DNA of 64,000 bases from Breznakibacter xylanolyticus (lineage in GTDB: Bacteria; Bacteroidota; Bacteroidia; Bacteroidales; Marinilabiliaceae), in assembly GCF_003254275.1 (NCBI RefSeq), contig NZ_QKZK01000016.1:29301-93300 (forward strand), read 5' to 3'. The notes beneath the pieces are model-generated. The model had not been told where the DNA came from. It made no database searches and saw only the letters and a list, made by a program, of their open reading frames with translations. Every line of letters starts with the position of its first letter. The first letter of the stretch is position 1. Both the position numbers and the translations under genes were made by a program. Positions 9,164 to 16,659 of the stretch are shown piece by piece.

Positions 9164-10276
9164 ATGGAATTCATTGTTTCGGCACGAAAATACAGACCGG
9201 TGACATTTCGTTCGGTGGTGGGGCAGGCACACATCACCGTGACGTTAAAAAATGCCATTAAGAATCAGCAGTTGGCTCATGCCTATCTGTTTTGCGGAGG
9301 ACGCGGGGTTGGAAAGACCACTTGTGCCCGAATTTTTGCCAAAACGATTAACTGTATCAACCTCACGCCCGAATATGAGGCATGCAACGAATGCGAGTCA
9401 TGTCGTTCGTTCAACGAAAATCGCTCCTACAACATTCATGAGCTTGACGCGGCCAGTAATAACTCGGTGGACGACATTCGTCTGCTGATTGATAAAGTAA
9501 GGGTTCCGCCTCAAATTGGTAAGTACAGCGTTTACATCATCGACGAGGTACACATGCTCTCAACTTCGGCCTTCAATGCGTTTCTCAAGACGCTGGAGGA
9601 GCCGCCCAAACATGCCATTTTCATTTTGGCAACCACTGAAAAGCACAAGATATTACCAACCATCTTATCGCGCTGTCAGATTTTCGACTTCAACCGCATT
9701 TCGGTGCAGGATGCTGTGGATCATCTTAAATATGTGGCTCAAAGCGAAGGAGTTGCGGTGGATGAGGAGGGATTGACTGTCATCGCCCAAAAGGCCGACG
9801 GAGCCATGCGTGATGCGCTGAGTATCTTTGACCAGATTGTGGCGTTTTCGGGTAAGGAAATCACATATAAGCAAGTAATAGAGAATCTTAATGTGTTAGA
9901 TTATGACTATTACTTTAAGTTAGTGGATGCTTTTTTGGCCGATAATTATGTGGATAGTCTGGTGATTTTTGATGACATCCTCAAAAACGGATTCGATGCC
10001 TATCATTTTGTGTCGGGTCTCAGTTCTCATTTGCGCGACCTGCTGGTGTGTAAAAATCCCCAGTCGATACAGTTGTTGGAGGTGGGGAATGCCATCGGAT
10101 CAAAATATCATCAGCAATCGCAGGCATGCAGTGTCGATTTTCTGTACGATGCGCTTAATGTGGCCACTGATGCTGAACTGCAATATCGCAACGCCAAGAA
10201 CAAACGGTTGTTTGTTGAGTTTATGCTAATCAAGCTGGCGCGGTTGATTAGCGAAAAAAAAAAGCTCTTGAGTTAG
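9164..10276 (+). CDS. dnaX: DNA polymerase III gamma subunit (short DnaX product)
   Basis: Clamp-loader ATPase. Zero-frame translation gives 370 residues: an AAA+ domain with Walker A GGRGVGKTTCARIF near residue 45, a zinc-binding CxxxxxxxxCxxC-type cluster (CNECESC), Walker B IIDEVHMLS, the sensor-1 segment TTEKHKILPTILSRCQ, then domain III up to VEFMLIKLARLI. It stops at TAG 10274-10276 just after the run GAA AAA AAA AAG. The conserved tau-specific part continues in the -1 frame (10264-10860), so this product corresponds to gamma. ATG at 9164 gives the standard MEFIVSARKYRP start, 33 bases after a promoter. Confidence 0.95.
   Translation: MEFIVSARKYRPVTFRSVVGQAHITVTLKNAIKNQQLAHAYLFCGGRGVGKTTCARIFAKTINCINLTPEYEACNECESCRSFNENRSYNIHELDAASNNSVDDIRLLIDKVRVPPQIGKYSVYIIDEVHMLSTSAFNAFLKTLEEPPKHAIFILATTEKHKILPTILSRCQIFDFNRISVQDAVDHLKYVAQSEGVAVDEEGLTVIAQKADGAMRDALSIFDQIVAFSGKEITYKQVIENLNVLDYDYYFKLVDAFLADNYVDSLVIFDDILKNGFDAYHFVSGLSSHLRDLLVCKNPQSIQLLEVGNAIGSKYHQQSQACSVDFLYDALNVATDAELQYRNAKNKRLFVEFMLIKLARLISEKKKLLS
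10254..10264 (+). promoter_or_regulatory. Slippery run A10-G for dnaX frameshifting or transcriptional slippage
   Basis: Ten As followed by G, read as GAA AAA AAA AAG in frame 0. It contains the E. coli dnaX heptamer A_AAA_AAG in the same phase. A -1 shift, or a one-base RNA insertion, joins the zero frame to the 199-codon open frame that encodes the tau tail. A zero-frame stop follows 10 bases later. A weak stem (GCAGCC 10288-10293 with GGCTGT 10314-10319) lies downstream. Confidence 0.75.
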
Positions 10277-10860
10277 CGGCCAAGCGTGCAGCCAAGGCTC
10301 AGTCGACCGGTGCGGCTGTGGCGAGCGGCACGGTTCCCGGGGCTGTTTCTTCTGCCAAACCGACTCCTCATCATGTCATTAAAACAGTTTCTATCAAGGA
10401 GCTTGCATCAAACAATGGAGCGTTGCCGGTTGTTGAGGAAAAGATGGGTGAGGCAGTTGTGGATGAGAATGCCGGAGTGGATCCCACTTGGAGCAGACCT
10501 GTGACCCCGGATGGGCTCAAAGCTGCCTGGTTAGGGTATGCTGCGCGCATCGAATCGAGCAATTCACGCCTGCATAGCATTCTGATCAACCACATTCCAA
10601 CCATACAAAAGGAAAATATCGTTTATCTTGAGCTGATTCATGCCATGCAGGAAACAGAGGTACAGCGTGAAAAGCCTGCCTTGTTTAAGCATTTAAAAAT
10701 CAGTTTAAAAAATGCACGACTGGCGCTTGAGATCGCTTTTAAAAAGGAAGAAAACGTGCAGGCAAAAGTGTTTACGGCTTCCGATAAATACAAGGTCATG
10801 AAGGAGAAAAATCCGGCGCTGGCCGAATTGTCGCGTTTGTTTGACCTGGATATCGAATAA
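10264..10860 (+). CDS. dnaX: Tau-specific C-terminal part of DnaX, in the -1 frame
   Basis: Open -1-frame continuation of dnaX, not an independent gene. It is 198 codons without a credible start: a low-complexity Ala/Lys/Pro linker (about 60 residues), then the conserved Bacteroidota DnaX tail from TPDGLKAAWLGYAARI to the end, with SRLHSILINHIPTIQ, MQETEVQREKP and ASDKYKVMKEKNPALAEL. A -1 shift at 10254-10263 gives a tau protein of about 565 residues. Because the tail is intact with no stops, the gene is either decoded by programmed slippage or the homopolymer length is a sequencing error. In tau this part would bind polymerase and helicase, as in E. coli. Confidence 0.85.
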   Translation, partial: ALELAAKRAAKAQSTGAAVASGTVPGAVSSAKPTPHHVIKTVSIKELASNNGALPVVEEKMGEAVVDENAGVDPTWSRPVTPDGLKAAWLGYAARIESSNSRLHSILINHIPTIQKENIVYLELIHAMQETEVQREKPALFKHLKISLKNARLALEIAFKKEENVQAKVFTASDKYKVMKEKNPALAELSRLFDLDIE

Positions 10861-10914
10861 TGGCCGGATTGGCTGGTGTTGATGAGGATAGGAACAATTT
10901 AAAAAAGATACAAC

Positions 10915-12144
10915 ATGTCGAAAATCAAAGTAGTGAACCCCGTTGTGGAGCTCGATGGAGACGAGATGACCCGCGTGATTTGGAAGATGATCAAGGATAA
11001 GTTGATTTTGCCTTATCTGGATTTGGACATTAAATATTTTGATTTGGGAATGGAGCATCGCGATGCCACCAACGATCAGGTGACCATTGATGCTGCCGAA
11101 GCCATTAAAAAATACAATGTAGGAATCAAGTGTGCGACCATTACCCCCGACGAGGCTCGCGTGCAGGAGTTTGGCCTCAAGAAAATGTGGAAGTCGCCCA
11201 ATGGTACCATTCGTAACATATTGGATGGCACTGTATTTCGTGAACCCATTATTATTCGTAACATACCTCGTTTGGTTCCGGGGTGGGAGCATCCCATTTG
11301 CATTGGCCGTCATGCTTTTGGGGATCAATATCGCGCCACCGATTTTCTGGTGAAGGGCAAAGGTAAGCTCACCATTACCTTTACGCCCGAAGATGGTTCG
11401 GCGCCTCAAAGCTACGATGTGTATGACTTTAATGGCGATGGCGTTGCTTTGGCCATGTATAACACCGACGAAAGCATCACCGGTTTTGCACATTCATGTT
11501 TCAATCAGGCCATTAACAAGGGGTGGCCGTTGTATTTGTCGACCAAGAACACCATTTTGAAGAAGTACGATGGTCGTTTCAAGGATATTTTTGAGCAGGT
11601 TTATCAACAGCATTACAAGGCCAAGTTCGAGGAATTGGGCATTACTTACGAGCATCGTTTGATTGACGATATGGTGGCTGCCGCCCTCAAGTGGAATGGA
11701 AAGTTTGTGTGGGCTTGCAAAAATTACGATGGCGACGTTCAATCCGATACCCTGGCCCAAGGTTTTGGTTCACTGGGATTGATGACCTCGGTGTTGGTAA
11801 CACCCGATGGCAAAACCATGGAGGCCGAAGCGGCTCACGGAACCGTCACACGCCATTATCGCCAGCATCAGCAGGGCAAACCCACATCGACCAATCCCAT
11901 CGCCTCCATTTATGCCTGGACACGCGGCTTGGCATTCCGTGGCAAACTCGATGACAATCAGCCGTTGATTGACTTCTGTCATGCCTTAGAATCGGTGTGC
12001 ATCGAAACTGTTGAGCAGGGCAAAATGACCAAAGATTTGGCGCTGTGCATTTATAATAACGATCTCAAGCCCGAACATTACCTCAACACCGAGGCTTTTA
12101 TGGATGCTTTGGATGCAAACCTTCAGATTAAACTGGTTAAGTAA
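10915..12144 (+). CDS. icd: NADP-dependent isocitrate dehydrogenase (eukaryotic-type, homodimeric)
   Basis: TCA-cycle enzyme converting isocitrate to 2-oxoglutarate and CO2 with NADP+. 409 residues, close to the roughly 410 of the eukaryotic-like type II subfamily rather than the E. coli type. Substrate loop [10 protein letters not shown] near residue 95, metal ligands within LIDDMVAA and YDGDVQSD, and the coenzyme motif HGTVTRHYR, where Arg-His marks NADP preference. ATG at 10915 gives [20 protein letters not shown], the expected start. A UUCG-loop terminator lies about 190 bases downstream (12335-12364). It supplies NADPH and the precursor for glutamate. Confidence 0.96.
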   Translation: MSKIKVVNPVVELDGDEMTRVIWKMIKDKLILPYLDLDIKYFDLGMEHRDATNDQVTIDAAEAIKKYNVGIKCATITPDEARVQEFGLKKMWKSPNGTIRNILDGTVFREPIIIRNIPRLVPGWEHPICIGRHAFGDQYRATDFLVKGKGKLTITFTPEDGSAPQSYDVYDFNGDGVALAMYNTDESITGFAHSCFNQAINKGWPLYLSTKNTILKKYDGRFKDIFEQVYQQHYKAKFEELGITYEHRLIDDMVAAALKWNGKFVWACKNYDGDVQSDTLAQGFGSLGLMTSVLVTPDGKTMEAEAAHGTVTRHYRQHQQGKPTSTNPIASIYAWTRGLAFRGKLDDNQPLIDFCHALESVCIETVEQGKMTKDLALCIYNNDLKPEHYLNTEAFMDALDANLQIKLVK

Positions 12145-12334
12145 AGCATTGTGTTAGGATATAATGTCCTATTCGTTAAGATAAGAAGATGTTAGATGGT
12201 AAACAGATGATCAGATAAAGAAAGATTTTTAGACTTGTCATATCGTCTCTTTAGTTTAATTTATTAAAATCAAATAATATTACTGTTTTTTTTACGAATC
12301 GCATTAACGAAACGACATTGTAAAGAGATATAAG

Positions 12335-12364
12335 AAAAGCCGGTATTTCGATACCGGCTTTTTT
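12335..12364. terminator. Bidirectional terminator with TTCG tetraloop
   Basis: AAGCCGGTAT, loop TTCG, ATACCGGCTT flanked by AAAA and TTTTTT. It can end icd on the plus strand and the small Cys-rich gene (12387-12608) on the minus strand. Confidence 0.85.
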
Positions 12365-12386
12365 GATATATGTGTGAGTAATTTTT

Positions 12387-12608
12387 TTACACCAAAACCT
12401 CTTCGTCCAACAAAATCAGCACTCCGCCTTCAGGGGTATAATTATCAACGGCACTGTAACCGTTACTGATGCGAAACTCCAGTCGTTTGCAATTCAGCTC
12501 ACCGCATCCGTGGCAATATTTGGCGATGTAAATTCGGCAATTGGCATCGAGGGCGTTTTTGTACTTGTTGTAAAATTTACAGACATTCAGGTGTTTGCAG
12601 TTTGCCAT
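12387..12608 (-). CDS. Small cysteine-rich hypothetical protein
   Basis: 73 residues from the ATG at 12608 (an in-frame GTG at 12635 would add nine residues and is less likely). It holds seven Cys: CKHLNVCKFY, then NCRIYIAKYCHGCGELNCKRLEF. The spacing suggests a metal or FeS site. The C-terminal 25 residues are acidic and hydrophobic (GGVLILLDEEVLV). No signal peptide. I do not recognise the family, and its function is unknown. It converges on icd with a shared terminator between them. Confidence 0.6.
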   Translation of the reverse strand: MANCKHLNVCKFYNKYKNALDANCRIYIAKYCHGCGELNCKRLEFRISNGYSAVDNYTPEGGVLILLDEEVLV

Positions 12609-12883
12609 GGCGGTACCTTTGAGTGATTTTGACACTTACAAAAATAAGTGACGGCTCGAACGTAAGGGAGAAATGTTCGATTTTTTCATCTCCAGGTTTG
12701 AGCCGTTTGTCAAAATGGCGGTGAAAAGCTTCTGTGGAAGTGAGAGGCACTCATATCTCTTTGTCGTCAATAAAGTTTATAGAGATGTGAGCGTAAAATT
12801 TCATTGCGGTTTGATGGCGAAAGACTTAAATTGAAAACCAAATGATGTTGAATCAGACCCGACAATGATGTGCCCGGTTGGGG

Positions 12884-13369
12884 ATGAAGGTAGATAGACG
12901 CCATTCTGTGCAAGATGTAAAAAATACGAGTATGGATCGATTGCCACGCATATTATACGCTGAGGACAATGTGAACGACATTGAACTTACTTTGGCTGCC
13001 TTTCAGGAGATAAATCTTGTCAATCAGATTGACGTGGTGCGCGATGGGGAGGAAGCGTTGGATTATTTATTTTATCGCAATCGATATGCCAACCGAGAGC
13101 GATTTTTGCCGGCCTTGGTTTTGCTTGACTTAAAGATGCCCAAAAAAGATGGTGTCGAAGTGCTCGAAGCCATCCGTCAGTCCTCCGAATATGCCAATCT
13201 GCCGGTGGTGATGCTCACTTCTTCGCAAATGGAGACAGATGTGGTGCGCAGTTACAAGCTTGGGGTGAACGGGTTTGTGGTCAAACCCATCGATTTTCTT
13301 GAGTTTGTTAAAGCCATTAAGACCATCGGTTACTTTTGGGCATTCATCAATGTCCCACCAGCCAAATGA
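12884..13369 (+). CDS. Rcp1-like single-domain response regulator
   Basis: CheY-like receiver without output domain, 161 residues from the ATG at 12884. A second ATG at 12932 gives a start directly before the fold (MDRLPRILYAEDNVND) and may be the real one. Acidic pocket AEDNVND, phospho-acceptor Asp in VLLDLKMPKKDG, switch Thr/Ser in MLTSSQ and Lys in VVKPIDF. The EDN..D start with the DYLF insert is typical of Rcp1-type regulators that work with phytochrome-like or hybrid kinases. Its TGA stop overlaps the first ATG of leader copy A, and the kinase gene at 13454 follows, so the two probably form one signalling unit. Confidence 0.9.
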   Translation: MKVDRRHSVQDVKNTSMDRLPRILYAEDNVNDIELTLAAFQEINLVNQIDVVRDGEEALDYLFYRNRYANRERFLPALVLLDLKMPKKDGVEVLEAIRQSSEYANLPVVMLTSSQMETDVVRSYKLGVNGFVVKPIDFLEFVKAIKTIGYFWAFINVPPAK

Positions 13370-13456
13370 AACGAACCATGAGTATATTCATTTCACACAG
13401 GAGGATGCGGTTGGCGAGTTTTATGTGTCAACTGAGGAACCAATAATTAACACATG
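13366..13456 (+). promoter_or_regulatory. Repeated 5' leader, copy A (before the hybrid kinase)
   Basis: First of four related leaders. It begins ATGAAACGAACCATG, with the ATG overlapping the TGA stop of the upstream regulator (ATGA). It contains TCACACAGGAGGATG and TTGGCGAGTT, and ends ACACATGAAAG, where the ATG (13454) starts the kinase. TATGTGT (13422-13428) can pair with ACACATG (13450-13456) around a 21-base loop, burying the start codon. A U-G wobble replaces the C-G pair seen in the other copies. Confidence 0.7.
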
Positions 13457-14974
13457 AAAGAGAAGACCGAATTATATGTGTTGATGCTGGAGGACGATGC
13501 GCTGGATGCAGAGCTGAACATCGCCCAGTTACGTCATTTGGAGGAATACGACTGCCGGGTGAAGTGGGTCAGTGATAAAACTTCTTTTCTCAAGGCATTG
13601 GATGAAATGTTGCCAGATATCGTGTTGAGTGATTATAACCTCCCACAATACAGTGGGTTGGGGGCGCTGCACGAAATAAAGCAAAAACGACTGATTATTC
13701 CTTTTATATTTGTGACCGGCGCAATGAACGAAGAGACGGCTGCCGAAACTATCAAAGCCGGGGCTTGGGATTATGTAGTGAAGGATCGGTTATTTCGTTT
13801 GCCATTGGCCATTCGGGCGGCTTTGCAGCTCAAAGAAGAAAAAATTAATGCGGCACGAGCGGCCGAGCAAAACCGCATTCTGTCAATGTCGCTCGATCAG
13901 AGTCCGGTGCATATTTTATTATGTAATATCCGTGGGCAAATTGAGTTTGTCAACAGCCGTTTTACAGTCATCACCGGTTTTGAGCCTCATGAAGTTATTG
14001 GCAAGTCGCTTGCGGAACTGGTCGCGGTCAATTATACCCATCATTTTTGGAACAATTTGTGGGCACAGGTCAAAGGCGGAAAGATCTGGCGGGGAGAAAT
14101 GCAAGGGGTTAAAAAAGATGGATCGTTGTTTTGGGAATCGGTGTCCATATCGCCCTTGAAGAACAAAGAGGATGTGGTCACCCATTATATTGCCGTGAAA
14201 GAGGATATCACGCATCGGAAGGCCATGGAACACGAGCTCTCCGAAGCTTTGGAGCGTGCCGAACGCAGCGATAAGCTCAAAGAAGCTTTTTTGCAAAACC
14301 TTTCGCACGAGATTCGTACACCCATGAATGCCATTGTGGGTTTTTCGAGCTTGCTCAACGAAACGGAAATGGAAGAGCAGCTCTATCGTGAATACACCGG
14401 GCATATCTACGACAGTACCCTTAAGTTACTCACCATCGTAAACGATATTCTCACTGTGGCCAAGATACAGGCAGGGCAGGAGCGCCTGATGTTTCGTCCT
14501 GTTTTCATTCAGGAAATCATCCAAAAACTGGTGGAAACCCACCAGGGGGAGGCAGCCCGGAAGAAACTTCATTTTAATGCTCATTTGGATGAAATACAAC
14601 CCGTTGATGTGATAACCACCGATCCGGGCAAACTCATTCAGGTGCTCTCCAATATTCTGCACAACGCCATTAAGTTTACCCATCAGGGCGAGGTGGAATT
14701 GCGATATGTGTGTCGCAATGGGCAGGTTCGATTTTTTGTACGCGATACCGGTATCGGTATTCCGCAGGAGGCCATTCCCCATATTTATGAACGCTTCCGG
14801 CAGGCCGATCCAAGCATCAGTGTGGAGTATGGTGGCAATGGACTGGGTCTCTCCATTGCGCAGTCGTATGTCGAGTTGCTGGGAGGTAACATCGCGGTGG
14901 TGTCTGAAGTGGGAGCCGGTTCTACTTTTGAAATCGTTTTACCCATGGGAACCAAAGATAAACAAGGGCATTAA
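13454..14974 (+). CDS. Hybrid sensor kinase: receiver - PAS - histidine kinase
   Basis: Cytoplasmic signalling protein, 506 residues, no membrane segment. Receiver domain 5-125 (LEDDALDAE pocket, phospho-acceptor Asp in VLSDYNLP, Lys in VVKDRLF), PAS domain about 140-260 (VHILLCNIRGQIEFVNSRF, then a PAC-like YIAVKEDITHRK), HisKA with phospho-His in LSHEIRTPMNA near 283, and HATPase with N box HNAIKFT, DTGIGIP and GNGLGLSIAQ. An N-terminal rather than C-terminal receiver suggests it is itself controlled by phosphorylation. Paired with the single-domain regulator upstream. Its start codon is the end of leader copy A. Signal unknown. Confidence 0.93.
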   Translation: MKEKTELYVLMLEDDALDAELNIAQLRHLEEYDCRVKWVSDKTSFLKALDEMLPDIVLSDYNLPQYSGLGALHEIKQKRLIIPFIFVTGAMNEETAAETIKAGAWDYVVKDRLFRLPLAIRAALQLKEEKINAARAAEQNRILSMSLDQSPVHILLCNIRGQIEFVNSRFTVITGFEPHEVIGKSLAELVAVNYTHHFWNNLWAQVKGGKIWRGEMQGVKKDGSLFWESVSISPLKNKEDVVTHYIAVKEDITHRKAMEHELSEALERAERSDKLKEAFLQNLSHEIRTPMNAIVGFSSLLNETEMEEQLYREYTGHIYDSTLKLLTIVNDILTVAKIQAGQERLMFRPVFIQEIIQKLVETHQGEAARKKLHFNAHLDEIQPVDVITTDPGKLIQVLSNILHNAIKFTHQGEVELRYVCRNGQVRFFVRDTGIGIPQEAIPHIYERFRQADPSISVEYGGNGLGLSIAQSYVELLGGNIAVVSEVGAGSTFEIVLPMGTKDKQGH

Positions 14975-15171
14975 ATTGGTTGCATCAAAGGGGATGAATC
15001 AGCGACTTTTTCCCATCCATCCGGTGAATAAAAAGAGATTTGTCTTAGTTTTTGATTTTATTTTTCGGGTTTTTATCTCAATTGAGAACATTTTGTGGGG
15101 GTGGTTGTTTTAGATAAAAACAAAACAGATGTTTATATCTTTTATAAATAGCTAAATTCAAAACAACTCGT

Positions 15172-16494
15172 ATGTCAACATTTGATATTGTGATGCCCAA
15201 GATGGGTGAGAGTGTCGAAGAAGCCACCATCACCCGATGGTTTGTATCGGTGGGCGATGCCGTGAAGGAGGACGATCCGATATTAGAAATAGCGACCGAT
15301 AAAGTCGACTCAGAGATACCATCTCCGGTAGCCGGCGTGGTGAAAGAAGTGCGATTTGAAGTCAACGCAGTGGTTCCTGTGGGACAAATTGTGGCCGTCA
15401 TTGCCCTTGAGGGAGCCGAATTGACCGAAAAAACTGCGGTTGAAAATGTTTCGGCTGTAGACATTGTTCAAAAAACTGAAGATGTAGATGTTAAATCGGA
15501 TTTAGTCAAGCGCGAAGATTTGGGATTGGAGTCAGAGAGATTCTATTCGCCATTGGTTCGCAGCATCGCATCGGCCGAAGGTATTACGGCACGTGAGCTC
15601 GATGCCATTCGTGGTAGTGGGATGGAAGGCCGGGTTACCAAGGAGGATGTATTGGCTTATTTGTCACAAAAAAAATCGGCTGCACAAGGTACCGACAAAC
15701 TGCTTCCATCAGCAGAAAATCCTGTTTCTTCTGCTTCCGCTGCTCCAGTGTCGTCAACACCCAAGGCATCGGTATCGCTTTCGGCAGGGGATGAAATACG
15801 TCAAATGGATCGCATGCGAAAACTCATTGCCGATCACATGGTCATGTCTAAGCAGGTGTCGCCGCACGTAACTTCTATTGTCGAAGCCGATGTAACCAAC
15901 ATCGTATTATGGCGCGAAAAGAGCAAAGATGCATTTTTAACCAAATATGGAGAGAAGTTGACCTATATGCCCGTGTTTACCGAGGCTGTGGCCAAGGCGC
16001 TTCGCGATTTCCCGGGGGTGAACGCATCGGTGGATGGCGATCAAATCATCTATCGCAAAAATGTGAACGTTGGCATTGCCGTCTCTTTGCCATCGGGAAA
16101 TTTGATTGTTCCGGTCATCAAACAAGCCGATCAGAAAAATTTGGCAGGGCTGGCCAGTGACATCAATCGTTTGGCCAACGAGGCGCGAACCAACAAGCTA
16201 TCGCCCGATGCCATTCAAGGAGGCACCTTTACCATTACCAATTTCGGCTCGTTCCACAACATCATCGGAACCCCCATCATCAATCAGCCGCAAGTGGCTA
16301 TTTTGGCAACAGGCACCATCGAGAAGAAGCCTGCAGTGATTGAGACTCCCACGGGCGATGTGATTGCCATCCGCCACAAGATGTTCTTGTCGTTATCCTA
16401 CGACCACCGCATTGTGGATGGAGCCTTGGGCGGAGGCTTTTTACGCCGCATTGCCGATTATCTGGAAGCATTTGCTCTTGATACTCCCATTTGA
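15172..16494 (+). CDS. 2-oxoacid dehydrogenase E2 (dihydrolipoamide acyltransferase)
   Basis: E2 core of a branched-chain-type 2-oxoacid dehydrogenase complex, 440 residues. One lipoyl domain at 1-80 with the lipoylated Lys44 in EIATDKVDSEIP, an E1/E3-binding domain around 125-165 (YSPLVRSIASAEGITARELD), an Ala/Ser/Pro linker, and a catalytic domain from about 200 with SYDHRIVDG (His near 412). ATG at 15172 gives MSTFDIVMPKMGESVEEATI, the canonical start. The fused E1 gene follows 165 bases downstream, so the pair codes for E2 and E1. E3 (lpd) is not in the window. Branched-chain acyl-CoA would feed iso- and anteiso-fatty acids. Confidence 0.93.
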   Translation: MSTFDIVMPKMGESVEEATITRWFVSVGDAVKEDDPILEIATDKVDSEIPSPVAGVVKEVRFEVNAVVPVGQIVAVIALEGAELTEKTAVENVSAVDIVQKTEDVDVKSDLVKREDLGLESERFYSPLVRSIASAEGITARELDAIRGSGMEGRVTKEDVLAYLSQKKSAAQGTDKLLPSAENPVSSASAAPVSSTPKASVSLSAGDEIRQMDRMRKLIADHMVMSKQVSPHVTSIVEADVTNIVLWREKSKDAFLTKYGEKLTYMPVFTEAVAKALRDFPGVNASVDGDQIIYRKNVNVGIAVSLPSGNLIVPVIKQADQKNLAGLASDINRLANEARTNKLSPDAIQGGTFTITNFGSFHNIIGTPIINQPQVAILATGTIEKKPAVIETPTGDVIAIRHKMFLSLSYDHRIVDGALGGGFLRRIADYLEAFALDTPI

Positions 16495-16659
16495 TTGGAC
16501 GTGGGAAGGGGTATTAAATACAGTTGTTTGCTGAGCCTAAAAAATCCACACAATCACGAGTTGTGACGAATGGGCTTAAATATTTAAACACATAGGGCAT
16601 CTTTGACTGATAAAAATAAATAATCAACAGAACAGTATCCTAAAGTCTCTCCTTGAGGG

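Noticed and set aside
13275..13457. 60-codon plus-strand frame bridging the regulator and the kinase
   Set aside because: It overlaps a real gene and leader copy A, and the other leader copies do not keep this frame.
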